Positions 32,634 to 43,955 of a stretch of DNA of 64,000 bases are shown here, in pieces. The first letter of the stretch is position 1. Each line of letters begins with the position of its first letter. The position numbers and the translations under genes were made by a program. The stretch is from Capsicum annuum (taxonomy: Eukaryota; Streptophyta; Magnoliopsida; Solanales; Solanaceae): the NCBI RefSeq assembly GCF_002878395.1, contig NW_025855986.1, positions 197,749 to 261,748 of the forward strand, read 5' to 3'. The notes beneath the pieces were generated by a model that worked only from the letters and a program-made list of their open reading frames with translations, was not told the origin of the DNA and searched no databases.

Positions 32634-35048
32634 TGTAATACCCCAGAAAATTTTTTGTTAAAATTTTGTGCGTAAACGTGTTGCGTTCTATCTTCTAGAA
32701 TGAACTATAAATTTTCCGTGCGGAATGTCTTAGATTATTACCCACCATTGCGTAGAGTATCGAATAATATTTCCAAAGATATATGGATCATCCAAAATGG
32801 ACACTCGAGAGACGATTTATGAACATTCCGATCGAACTGTGATAGTAATGAACAGTAAAACGTGCAGGAAAAATTATTGAGGCCTAGCGTATTTTTACTC
32901 CAACTTTAAACGATCATAACTCCTTGTACATAATGATCTGGGTGATCTACTATATATAAACGGAAATCTCTGCAAGTCCTCTTTCCGATGAAATTGGTTT
33001 CATCCAATTTGTCTATCAGAGCAAAAAGTTATGGTCGATCTACTTCAGCCTATCAAAATTGAATTTTTGAGTCAATTTTAAATGATCATCACTCCTCGTA
33101 TACAATGATCTGGGTGATATATAATATATCAACAGAAATATATGAGATTCCTCTTTTTAATGAAATTGGTTTCATCCAATTTGGATGTCGGAGTAAAACG
33201 TTATGGTTGATCTACTTCAAACTATCAAAACAGTCCACCAAAGGACAGATTCAAGAATTTATTTGATTTTTTGGGGCATTTTGGTCAGTCCCCCTCACTC
33301 AAAATCCGTCCAAATCCTATATTAAATCTTATTAGAAACATTATATGTTATATTTCATCAAATTCCCTCAAAAAGAAAACCCTAAGCTCCTACATCCAAC
33401 TTCAAGAACCTCCAAAGTTCACCATTTATTTCCACAAATTTATTCAAGATTCCAAGTTCCTAGTTCAAGAACTCCAAGAACCATCATTCAAAGGCACGAT
33501 TAACATCTCAAAAAGGAGTATCGATCTAAATTTTATTATTCAAGGTATGTGGAGTTTTTCAACAAGAACTCTCTTTCGTTCTTGTGCCCAAAAGTAATTT
33601 TCTTTACAAAGGCATGATTTTATTTGATTTTTATGAATCTTCAAGCATGAGCCCATATCTTATGATGATTATTATGAAATCTTGATGTTTATGATTTTGA
33701 AAGATGAATTTACATGTGTGGTGATATGAAGCATGAATCTTGAATGATATTTATCATGATTTTGATATTTGGGTCGTGAATCCCCATTGGAAATTGTATG
33801 TTTTTTGAGAAAATGTGTGTTATAAGCACGTTGATGTTGAATATTTGAGATATTTTAAATGATTTGACCTTTTGGTCTTAACAGAGTTAATTTGAACTCG
33901 AGTGTGAAAGAAATCCACAACGTGGTTGATTTTGATAGATGGGAAGAATGATGGCTCCCGATGTATATTTATATATTACTGAAATTGTTTTATTGTGGAT
34001 TGTCTTTGAAATGATTTGAGCTAAGTCCGGGACAAATCTTTAGCACTGAGTGGGAGATATAAAGCGACCTTACTTCCCTAGAACTACGTTCCCCCGTAGG
34101 AGTGAGTCTGAGGCTGATTTACATAGTGATCACTAGTTTGTGTGGATTTGATATCGAGAGTCCTACTCCAATGGAAAGGATAGGACGGATCTCCCCAACG
34201 TGGGTTGTACGTTGGACTCCATGTAGCTCGCATGGTTTATGTCGGTTATATGATCTCCCAGTGTGTGTGTTTCCTTGTGTCTATGGTGAACGGTGAAGTG
34301 ATTTGAAAGTGGAATTGTGAAAGTTATTCTTTCGAAAGATTTAGATGATATTTACATTATGAGAATTGATATTCTTGATGAACTGAAAGTGATTGACAAA
34401 TTATATGATGACTCATATGTGTTATTATACTTATTTCATCCTCTCATGATTATGATGATTTTCTTCGGGATATGTGAGTCTTTCATACATCCTGCATATT
34501 TCTTATAAATATTTATGATGATGATATTTATACAACTGCATACACCCCCATATACTCGGTTCCTTTCCATTGTACTGACCCACATCTTCGGATGTGGGCT
34601 GCATTTTCTCGGAATATAGGTTGAGGTGCTCAGTCCCAGATTCAACAGTGATTCTTCGGGCACGCTGTTCTACATCCTCTGTTGTGGTGAGTCCTCATGT
34701 TCCGAGGATGTGATGTTTGATATTGGTTTCATGGAATTGTTTACATTTAATAACTGAGTATGAGTCAGTTAGGGCATGTCTCAATGGCTTGCTGGTTTTA
34801 TTGATTTTCTTAGAGGCTTGTCAGACTAGTATAGATGTTGGGAGTTGACTAATAAGTCGTATTTTGTTATCTTTCTGAAATTCTTTTATTCTTGGATGAT
34901 GATTACTCTGTTGATATTTGAGGGTTATTTATGGAAACCCCATTGATTTGTATTGAACTGAATGAAAATGGCTCAAAGGGTTAGCTTGGGGCTACTCGTA
35001 GCCTCAAGCACCGTGTGATGCTTCGAGACCTATTTTCGAGGCGTTACA
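32634..35048 (+). mobile_element. 3' LTR of element C, complete
   Basis: 2415 bases from TGTAATACCCC to CGAGGCGTTACA. It contains a direct duplication of about 172 bases (units near 32911 and 33083, each with a TACAATGATCTGGGTGAT phrase), a TATA candidate at 32951, and the CACCGTGTGATG phrase near the end that is shared with D. After 35048 the sequence is H, not C. Frames at 33271-33597 and 34317-34508 are LTR sequence. Confidence 0.9.
32951..32960 (+). promoter_or_regulatory. Candidate TATA box in the C LTR
   Basis: TATATATAAA, with the same sequence at 25448-25457 in the 5' LTR. It is the best TATA match I see in this LTR; the transcription start itself cannot be read from the sequence. 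Confidence 0.4.
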
Positions 35049-35146
35049 ATATCATTATAAAAACATTAATCACATGAATCATCCTCAAAACAAGGCTAAA
35101 TAGGCCAGAATAGTAACGCTAGAATGCATAAATACACCCAACATCA
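35049..35146 (-). mobile_element. Element H, right part
   Basis: Ninety-eight bases between the end of C and the resumption of the D LTR, ending CCAACATCA. Together with 23778-25411 they form H. No feature beyond the terminus is seen. Confidence 0.55.
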
Positions 35147-35362
35147 GTTGCTGCTTTGCAATTTAAAATATGATCCAAACCTTGTCTGAAAATTCCAAAA
35201 CTTACCTAAGACATTCTAATTACACCCTTAATTATAATTCAACTCAAAATCATCATCTTAGAGCTCGAAAGGTCAACTTAAAAATCCTCAAAGTTTAAAG
35301 AGAGTCAAAAATGACTAAACCCCTTAACACTTAGCTTTATTTTCAAGTTCTAAGTGCTATAA
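35147..35362 (-). mobile_element. 5' LTR of D, part 2
   Basis: Starts GTTGCTGCTTTGCAATTT and matches the 3' LTR of D from about 17945 to 18170 (GATCCAAACCTTGTCTGA.., AAATCCTCAAAGTTTAAAG). It breaks off after TATAA (35358-35362), the left copy of the TSD of element A. Confidence 0.85.
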
Positions 35363-37631
35363 TATAAGGCCCAACAAAATCATAGCTTAGCTCAGTTCTT
35401 TAGAGCATGAAAAGAGGTCCCGGACTTAGAAAATTTTAGTATGTAATGACACTTAGTCTCATTTTAGGACCTCGGTATTTTCATAATTTTATTAACAACC
35501 CTTATGACCTTAAAATATCAATTTTAAAATTAATTCATGATCAGGAATGTCAATAGGTGTCGGTCTGCACATCGTTGGGAACGTTTTCAGTAATTAAAAG
35601 TCTACATCCAGAGGGGTATTTGAGTTACTATCCCACTCTTATTCAACCCCAAAATATGTAATTAAGCCATCCAAAAGGCAAAAATTCATTATTTCTCTCA
35701 ATTTATCTCAAGAACAAAACTCTAGGGCATTCAATTTTAAGTCCAAGCTTCAAGAACACACCATCAATCATCACGGATTTGGTTATCAATATATGTCAGG
35801 TGTTCATCCAAGGGTTTCCTTCCACTCTTGGAGTTCTAGAACCTCTTTTAAAACTACAATTTGATTATTTTCATGAATTTCATGTTGAATTTGATTGTAT
35901 TCATGTTCATGATATTATTTGGATTTCAATCTATGATTTACTACAAGTTTCATGAAATTAAAATAGGATGTCTAGTGTATTATGTGACTTGCATATTAAA
36001 CCCTTAAAATTACAATTGATTATTGTATCCATGATATTCATGTTTTGACTATTATTATGTGAAATAACCATGCTCCCCAAGTGTTTGATAGAATGCCTAT
36101 GTGAATTGACTAGTGAAATCATGACATGTCAACATGTGGTCTCATTCATGTACAAGTTCATGTACCTCAAGTGTTTGACAAATACCTAGGTGAATGGATT
36201 GTTAACAAGTATCTATTGTTATGTTTTTCAAGATCATGCCATGCTTTACTTTCTATGCTTTCAAGTCCTGGGGGTATTCAATACCCAAAATCTAGCTATT
36301 TACCTAGAATTCTAGTAGTTTCAGAATAGTCTCAATGATGTCACGAATAGTAGTACTCAGTCAATTAACAAAACTCAATAAAATCAGTCCAGTTCAGTCA
36401 GTTAGCTCGATCAGTAACTGTTCAGTCAATCTTAGTATATTTTAGTGATCAGTTCAGTGTCTACTCAGTTGGGAGTAGGATTAAACGCTGAGCAAATCTA
36501 GGGATTGAGGAAATCCTGTCAGTAAAGGGTTTGACCCTTAATAGAAATCCCTGTATTATAGAACTACGTAGCCAACATAGGTTGAGATATTTTCCTACCA
36601 GATAAGGGTTGAACATCTTGTACAAGTTTTCTTTCCAGTGAGGGTTGACGAAATGTCTTCCTTCCAAATAGGGTTAACTCACAACCATTGTTAGTATCCC
36701 TTGGCAAGGTGCTAACACCCTTTCAAACGGGGTCACAGGTTGGAGCCCAACTCTGTTTATAATCGAGGTATGTTGGTTAGATGAACACTCCCACAGTTAC
36801 AATTTCAGTTTTAGATTCAGTATTGAACTCAATTTAGTTCTATAGAATCAGGACTATCAGACACAGTCACCCAGCTAAGTATAGAACTCAGTTCAGTTCT
36901 ACAGGATCAGGACTGTAAAAAATAGTCACTCAGTATCAGTAATTTAGTTATCAGTTACTCAGTTATCAGAGCTTAGTACTCAGTTTTAGTAAAAGCTCTA
37001 ATACAGTATATATTTGTATATGCACAGTATTGCATACTTAGAATTTTACAGTGGTTCCACTTATCCATGTACACTTATTTAGTTACTTCATATCATTCAA
37101 TTAGTTACTGTTCATCCATATGAACCCTTACATTCAGCCTTAACTCATCTAGCATACCAGTACATTTTATGTACTGACACATACTTTCTCTTTGAGCTAT
37201 GATGTCTCATATCATAGGTTCAGATGCTCAGGGTCCCAACCACGCTTAGACAGATTCAGCTAGCAGCAACAGATTTAGTAGTGAGCCCTCATATATCAAG
37301 GATATGCTTTTATTTTAGTATTACAGTAGTTTTAATATTGCAGTAGTCAGAGCTAGTTAGCGGCTTATCCCATCAACTCCATATTCAGAAAGATTAGTTA
37401 GAGGATTTTCAGACTAGACTAGTTCAACCAGTATTTAGTTTTCAGATGTTATTTCAGTACTACATTTATCAGTTGTTAGATTATGAACCTTTTGGAATTT
37501 CAGCCTAATTTTATGCATTATTTCAGTATTATTATTCAGTGTTCACAGCAGGTACCAGTTTTGGGTTAACTTGTGTTCCTTCGAGGTCGAGAGCACCGTG
37601 CGTGTCCGAGATGCAAACTCAGGGTGGTACA
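35363..37631 (+). mobile_element. 5' LTR of element A
   Basis: About 2.27 kb from TATAAGGCCC to GGTGGTACA, followed by the primer site. The first bases are TA where B and most relatives have TG; the 3' LTR of A (50390) shows the same TA. Relative to its 3' LTR it lacks about 200 bases near 35546, the CpG-rich stretch. It contains a TCAGT-rich region (36340-37010) and an imperfect repeat of a CCAGT.AGGGTTGA phrase (36530-36690). The frame 36126-36329 recurs at 51340-51543 in the 3' LTR because the LTRs are copies. Left TSD: TATAA at 35358. Confidence 0.85.
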
Positions 37632-37635
37632 AACT

Positions 37636-37648
37636 TGGTATCAGAGCC
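37636..37648 (+). other. Primer binding site of A (tRNA-iMet)
   Basis: TGGTATCAGAGCC, four bases after the LTR end; perfect match to initiator methionine tRNA. Confidence 0.9.
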
Positions 37649-37855
37649 TAAGGTTCAAAAGAGTCCTAAAGAGTCTGAAATCCACGTCTAGTAGAGTTTT
37701 CTACATGGGTGTGTAACACACCACACTTATGGACAAGAGGCTATGAGGCTTTTTTAGGAAAAGTTTCCCTTCTTTTAGTGTTCATATCATGTGAGTGAGC
37801 ATGAGATCAAGTTAAACTCTCTGTATAATCCTTTTCTTACTTCTACTTATAGAAT

Positions 37856-39050
37856 ATACCACCCAAAAAGAATGGAAGAAGAACAGGAAACCAGCCAACA
37901 CCTCTATTCATTCAGGAAGATCCCCTAGACGAGCATATTTTCCATGCAGAATTTAGAGTAGTTTTCACCACTCTAGCTCATTTTGTGGTAGCCCAGAATG
38001 AATTTTCAAATACTGTTCAAGATAACCCAGTGTCCAATACTATAGCATCTAGAGTTTGGGACTTCACCTGAATGAATCCTCCATCATTTGCTGGGTCTAA
38101 GTTTGAGAAGAACCCACAGAAATTCCTTGACATGGTATAGAAACTCACAGATATAATGGGGATGACTTCCAGTGAAAGTACTGAGTTAGCTGTATATCAA
38201 TTACAAGATATGGCATATACATGGTTTAAGAAATGGAAGGAAGATAGGGGCACAAATATAAGTCCCATAGAATGGGATGAGTTTACTACTACTTTTCTTA
38301 ATAGGTTCTTTCCATTGGAGTTGAGGGTAACTAAGGTTTTGGAGTTTATTAATATGAAATGGCAAAACATGAAAGTGAAAGAGTATTCCCTCAAGTTTAC
38401 TCAGTTAGCTAGATATTTCCCTCATGTGGTAGCAGATAGCAGATCTAAAATGACTTAGTGTTGGGTGTGTCTAATATTATGGTGAAGAAGCATAGGTCTA
38501 CAATGCTGATAAAGGAGATGGACATATCCAGGATCATGGTCCATGCTCAATAGATAGAGGAGGCTAAGAATAAGGAGAAAGAGTAGGAGAACAAGAGATA
38601 TAGAATAGGTAGCTTCAACTTCACTCAGCCTAAGTCTGAGGGTGGTAGTCATTCTCAATTCCACCTAAAATCTTTAATTCCAGCTTTGTCCTTAGCCAGT
38701 GCGCTAGTGCTAAAATTCAAAGATAGAATTAAAGATAGGCACCAGGCCATAAATCCTATGGCAGTGTTAGCAGTGCCCGAATAAATCCTCTTTGCCAAAA
38801 GTGTGGTAGAAACTATCAAGGTATTTGTTGAGCTAGCAGTGATGTATGTTTCAGATGTGGAAATCCGGGCTATAGGGTTAAAGAGTATCCTTAGCTGGGT
38901 TCGCAGAGTCAGCATAATCATCCCTCAGTTTAGTCTGATCGCTTGATTCAGCAGGGTGCCACTTCTTGTGCCACCAGTGGGTAGTGCCCAAATAGACTCT
39001 ATGCACTTCAGTCCTAACAGGATCAGGAAAGTTCTCCCGATGTCGTCACT
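37856..39050 (+). pseudogene. Element A gag (Tekay-type)
   Basis: The expected initiator is ATA at 37856-37858, a G-to-A change from ATG. The frame then follows Tekay gag: PPKKNGRRTGNQ, the AEFR..FTTLAHF block, MNPPSFAGSKFEKNPQKFLD and, in the open piece 38156-38458, YQLQDMAYTWFKKWKEDRG, FLNRFFPLELR and EYSLKFTQLARYFPHVVADSRSKM. A frameshift follows near 38458, then STMLIKEMDISRIMVHAQ and a basic linker. A knuckle (C-F-R-C..G-Y-R-V-K, near 38850-38890) has lost its last Cys. Several stops. Confidence 0.8.
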
Positions 39051-40380
39051 TGTATGTTACAAATTTATCATTTACTTATTTATACTTGGCTAGATCCAGG
39101 ATCTTCTTTATCCTTTGTAACACATTATATAGCTATTGACTTCGGAGTTAGTTCTGAAATCCTAGTAGAGCCCTTCTCAGTTTCTACCCTAGTATGTAAG
39201 TATATTATAGCCCGATGAGTATATAAGAACTATCCGATTATGGTATCTTAAAAAGTTACGTCAGCAAACTTAGTAGAGCTAGAGATGACAGACTTTGACA
39301 TTATTATCAGCATGGATTGGCTTTATTTATGCTATGCTTTAGTTGACTACAGAAATAGATTAGTCCATTTTAGTTTCCGAATGAACCTATCCTAGAATGG
39401 AGGGGTAGTACTTCAACACTTGGGGGTCAGCTTGTTTCCTACCTAAGGGCAAGGAAAATGGTATCCAAAGGGTGTATCTATCATCTTGTTCGACCTAAGG
39501 ATTCTAGTTCCAAGACTCCTAGTCTTGAGTTAGTCCCAGTAGCATGTGAATTTCCGATGTGATTCTCAAAGATCTTCCTGGAGTTCATTCTGAGAGGGAA
39601 ATTGACTTTGGAATAGACCTTCCTGATACTTAGCCTATCTCTATCCTGCCTTATAGAATGGGCCCAGCAGAACTCAAAAAGTTTAAAAAACAATTGAAAG
39701 ATCTCTTAGATAAGGGATTCATTAGGCTTAGTGTCTCCCTGTAGGGCACACCAGTTCTATTCATGTGTAAAAAAGGTGGTTCTCTCAGAATGTGTATTGA
39801 CTACTATTAGTTGAACAAAGTCACGGTCAATAACAAGTATCCACTTCTCAGAATCGATGACTTATTTGACCAACTTTAGGGTGCCAGTTACTTTTATAAG
39901 ATAGACCTCAGATCAAGCTATCATTAGCTTAGAGTCAGAAAATATGATATTTTGAAAATAGCTTTCAAAACTCGGTATGGTCACTTTAAATGCTAGTCAT
40001 GTCATTTGGTCTTACCAATGTGCGAACAGATTTTATGGACTTGATGAATCGTGTGTTCAAGCAGTACTTTGACATGTTCATCTTAGCCTTCATTGATGAC
40101 ATTTTGTTCTACTCCCACAGTGAATATGATCATGCAGACCATCTCAGAATAGTATTACAGACCCTCAGAGCCCATCAGTTGTTTGTCAAATTCAGTAAAT
40201 GTGAATTTTGGCTAAGGTCAGTGTCTTTCCTTAGTTATATCATTTCTGGTGATGGCATTAGAGTTGACCCTCAAAAGACTTAAGCAGTGAGAAACTGGCC
40301 TAAATCCATCTCTTCATCAGATATCAGAAGTTTCTTGGGTTTGGCCTGCTATTACTGACAGTTTGTGGAAGGTTTTCTTC
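39051..40380 (+). pseudogene. Element A protease and reverse transcriptase
   Basis: The protease starts near 39060 with WLDPGSSLSFVTH (catalytic Asp in the D-P-G-S form usual for this lineage) and continues to an I-I-I-S-M-D-W-L block near 39300. RT is recognisable from about 39570 ([19 protein letters not shown]) through 39740-39960 with stops, to 39990-40283, which is open and carries [17 protein letters not shown] and FIDD at 40089-40100. Multiple stops and frameshifts, among them near 39370-39420, leave only fragments. Confidence 0.8.
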
Positions 40381-41080
40381 TATTGCATCTCCCATGTCCA
40401 GATTGACTCAGAAGAAAGTCAAGTTCTAGTGGTCAGATTCTTATGAGAAGAGTTTTCAGGATCTAAGACTCGACTTACTACAACCGTAGTTTTGACTTTA
40501 CCAGATGGTTCAGACAGGTTTGTAGTATATTATGATGCTTTCAGAGTTGGTTTGGGGTGTGTTTTCATACAGAGAGGTAAGGTCATAGCCTATGCCTCTA
40601 GATAACTTAATCCCCGTGAAAAAAACTATCCCACTTATGATCTTGAGTTAGCAGCTATAGTGTTTGCCTTAAAGATTTGGAGGGGTTATTTGTATGGAGT
40701 ACATATTGATGTCTTCACACACGATAAAAGCCTAGAGTATATGTTTTCTCACAAATATCTAAATATCATCAGAGAAGATGGTTAGAGTTGTTGAAAGACT
40801 ATGACATGAGTGTTCTATATCATTCGAGCAAAGACAATGTCATGGCTGATGCTCTCAGTAGGATGTCTATGGGTAGCGTTGTACATGTCGAGGATGGTAA
40901 GAGGAAGTTAGTTTAGGAAGTTCATCAGCTTGCCTGACTAGGTATCCCCTTAGTCGATTCAGCAGAGGGTAGCATATGGGTTTAGAATAGTTTGGAATCA
41001 TCTCTAGTTCTGAAGTAAAAGAAAAGCAGGATAGGGATTCCAATAGAGTTAAACTAAAGAAGTCAGTCAGAGATCAAAAG
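40381..41080 (+). pseudogene. Element A RNase H and linker
   Basis: Fragments in more than one frame: a Y-Y-D-A-F-R-V-G-L-G segment near 40530 (catalytic Asp position), [22 protein letters not shown] near 40630-40700, HIDVFTHDKSLEYMF (relatives have TDHKSL, so the third acidic site is shifted), and the DNVMADALSRMSMGSV motif near 40840-40880. Stops and single-base shifts throughout. Confidence 0.75.
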
Positions 41081-41368
41081 TAGAGGTTTTCTCCCAAAGG
41101 GGAGATAGTATGTTATGTTGCCATGGTAGACTATGTGTGACATGTGTGGATGGCATGAGACAGTGGATTATTATAGAAATGCATGGTGTGCTCTACTCGA
41201 TTCACCCCAGGGGAAACCAAAATGTTATGCGACATGTGGGAAGTCTATTGGTAGGGTGGGATGAAGAGAGACATTGCAGATTTGGTAGCAAAGTGCTCAA
41301 CATGTCAATAGGTTAATATTGAGCATCATAAGCCTAGTGGATCCATGCAGGATATCAGTATTCCCACT
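41081..41368 (+). pseudogene. Element A integrase, N-terminal part before the E insertion
   Basis: Contains the zinc-binding segment in broken frames (H-G-V-L-Y-S-I-H-P-R near 41185, then a frameshift, and the K-C-S-T-C-Q pair near 41300). It ends in the Q-D-I-S-I-P-T segment at 41363, where CCACT (41364-41368) forms the left TSD of element E. The same gene continues at 49005. Confidence 0.8.
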
Positions 41369-42128
41369 TGATACAATACTAAGTGTGTATCAAGATATTC
41401 CAACAAACACAGGAACAACAACATGAAAAACAATGTGCTAGTGAATTAGAAATGGCCGCAAACGGCTTCACTACGCTTGCAATACTTGTTTGAGCTAGAA
41501 AAGTGAGTTTAAAAACAAGAAAAACAAAGACAATATTGCTAGTGAATCAAAAGATCCCCACACATTTTCACTAGACTTTTATATTCAACAACACAATGCT
41601 AACAAGATTTACAAAGAAAGAGATAGAAACTTGACACACAATATTCATTAATCTAAGAACCCTAACAAGACAAAGGACCTAAGACTAATAAATATCAATA
41701 CCAAGTTCTTACTTGGACCAAGAGGAACTCAAAGAACCTCAAGAACCTAGTTTCTAGCAAAGATACAACACTAGTATCACTTTACTAGTGAGAATTCAGT
41801 TTTGGCCTCTCCAAATGAGAAACAGAAGTCAAAAATTTACATGTCTTTTGTTTCTTGAATAATTGGAATGAACTAAAGAAAGACTAAACCTATTACATGG
41901 ATTATATAGTCACTTAGAAAGGAGTGAAAAGACCAAAATACCCTTGGTATTTAAGTGGGTGTGTTTGGGGTGTCTTAGTGGGCCTCTTCACATTTTATTA
42001 GATATAGGCCCTTAGATGGACTCACAAAGGCCTCACACATGGCCAAGAATGTGAACAAGGCTTGAAGTCATTGCAACTCACATGCTTGGCTTCGTGTGAA
42101 AGGTCTCGAGCTAGGAATTCCCTTATCA
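41369..42128 (-). mobile_element. 3' LTR of element E
   Basis: 760 bases, TGATACAATACTAAG to GAATTCCCTTATCA, with a TATA box at 41903-41908 on the minus strand. The integrase frame runs about 60 bases into this LTR. Confidence 0.9.
41903..41908 (-). promoter_or_regulatory. TATA box in the E 3' LTR
   Basis: TATATA within ACTATATAATCCATGTAAT on the minus strand. The 5' LTR has the same element at 48773-48778. Confidence 0.5.
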
Positions 42129-42634
42129 TCCTCTCCATCTTGAAGGGAATTTGTCCTTAAATTCAGATCATTTCTATCCTCCACCATTTCCACCCGAGAG
42201 AGATCACACATGTTGAAAGTGTTGTGCACTTGATATTCCAGGGGTAGATCAATCTTGTAGGAATTGTCGTTGATCATTTCTAATACTTGGAATGGTCCAT
42301 CACCCCGTGGAATCAACTTAGCATTCCTTTGAGACAGGAATCTATCTTTTCTTAAGTGCACCCACACCCAATCTCCCAGTTCAAGAATGAACTTTCTTCT
42401 TTCTTTGTTGGCTCGCCTCGTAACTTCTTGTTTTTTATTCTCCAACTGCAACCTCACCTTCTCATGTAGCTTTTTTATGGCCTCGACCCATTTTCTTCCA
42501 TCTATGCTTATCACAAGATCACTTGGCAAAGGGGTTAAATCCAAATGGATGAGGGGGTTGATGCCGTATACACACTCAAAGGGTGTCATCCCCGTGCTCG
42601 AGTGTATAACACGATTATAAGCAAACTCAATCAA
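42068..42634 (-). pseudogene. Element E integrase C-terminal part, open for 188 codons
   Basis: Starts within the integrase core end (IEFAYNRVIHSSTGMTPFECVYG), then the lysine/arginine-rich C-terminal domain (WVEAIKKLHEKVRLQLENKK..ANKERRKFILELGDWVWVHLRK, then the R-D-G-P-F-Q-V-L-E block and NSYKIDLP). It ends S-R-P-F-T-R-S-Q-A in the LTR at 42068. Such termini, with ITRSRA-like residues encoded in the LTR, are usual for this Ty3/gypsy group. No chromodomain motif is present. The fragment is intact, but the gene upstream is broken, so I call it a pseudogene. Confidence 0.8.
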
Positions 42635-42704
42635 CGGTAAGTGATCCTCCTAAGAAGTCATTTTTCCTTTAACATGGACCGTAGAATAGACCCTAAGGTC
42701 CTAT

Positions 42705-43222
42705 TTAATACTTCCGTTTGGCCATCGATTTGTGGGTGGAATAAAGTAGAAAACAACAACTTAGTACCAGTCTACCCCACATGGACTTCAAAAAGTGGCT
42801 TAGGAATTTAGAATCCCTATCACTTACTATGATACTCGAAACACCATTAAGTTCTACAATATTACCAACAAACAAAGAGGCTACACTAGGCGCATCATCA
42901 CATTTAGAACAAGGAATAAAGTGAGCCATATTGGAAAACTTATTCACCACGACAAAAATACTATCCCGCCCCCTTCTAGTCCTTGGCAATCCTAACACGA
43001 AGTCCAATGAAATGTCATGCCAAGGATGCAAAGGGGTGGAAAATGGGGTGTACAACCCATGGGGTTGGATCCGTGACTTGGATCCTTTGCACACAACACA
43101 TTGGCCGCAAATCCGGGCCACATCCTTGTGCATCTAGGCCAATAAAATTGTTCTTCCAAAATTCCAAGGGTCTTCTCGACCCAAAAATGGTCCATTAGGA
43201 AGACATTGTGTGCTTTCCTCAC
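42705..43222 (-). pseudogene. Element E integrase zinc finger and catalytic core
   Basis: The frame 43133-42705 encodes [15 protein letters not shown] (last pair of the zinc finger), [15 protein letters not shown], the first Asp in [17 protein letters not shown] and the second in [15 protein letters not shown] frameshift near 42780 moves the third part (H-P-Q-I-D-G-Q-T-E, the catalytic Glu) to another frame. Upstream, near 43140, a second shift separates the H-H half of the zinc finger (D-H-F-W-V-E-K-T-L-G-I-L). Both breaks are single-base indels by the look of the frames. Confidence 0.8.
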
Positions 43223-43955
43223 AAATAATTATCTCTATGAACTTGTGGAAACACACAATTATCTACGTTTAAACAAGTATCCATCAAATTCGGTATAGGG
43301 ATGGGAACCCCTATCCGTAACCCACCTATCCCTATCCAACTTTTCACTTTCCCTATAGATAGGAGTGAAGTGAGGGTCCTCGGGATATAAAGACTTGAGG
43401 ATTTCAAATCTCATCAACTTAGACGACAAAGTAGACACAAGCACATGTTTTTAGGACAAAGCATTGGCAACTACATTGTCTTTACCCTTCTTGTATTCAA
43501 TAACATAAGGGAAAGTTTCTAGAAATTCAATCCACTTGGCATGCCATCGGTTAAGCATGTCTTGTGCCCGTAGATGCTTCAAGGATTCATGATCCATTCA
43601 GATCATGAATTCTTTGGGCCATAAATAATGTTTTCAAGTGGACAAGGCTCTAATCAAGGCATACAACTCTAAATCATACGTAGAGAAGTTTAGAGTTGCT
43701 CCTTTGAGCTTTTCTCTAAAGTTGGAAATAGGCTTCAATGTTTACATTAAAATCGTGCCTATGCCGACTTTGCTAGCATCACATTCAACCTCAAAAGTCT
43801 TGTCAAAATTTGGCAATTGTAGCATAGGGGCCGAGATGAGCATAGCTTTCAAGTCCTCAAAGACCTTAGCTTGTTTATCTCCCCACTTGAAAGGACGATC
43901 TTTTTTAATTACTTCCGTCAAGGGAGCGTAAATGGTGCTAAATCCTTTAAAAAAA
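43223..43955 (-). pseudogene. Element E RNase H
   Basis: On the minus strand near 43780 a VECDASKVGIGTIL segment holds the first catalytic Asp. Then follow [22 protein letters not shown] (Glu, near 43640), MDHESLKHL (Asp position, near 43590) and [15 protein letters not shown] near 43480, the linker between RNase H and integrase. Stops interrupt it near 43740, 43600 and 43455. The frames on the opposite strand here (43638-44068) are shadows. Confidence 0.75.

Noticed and set aside
33271..33597. 108-codon frame in the C LTR
   Set aside because: Lies in the R/U5-like region of the LTR and is disrupted in the 5' LTR copy (25800-26090); no domain recognised.
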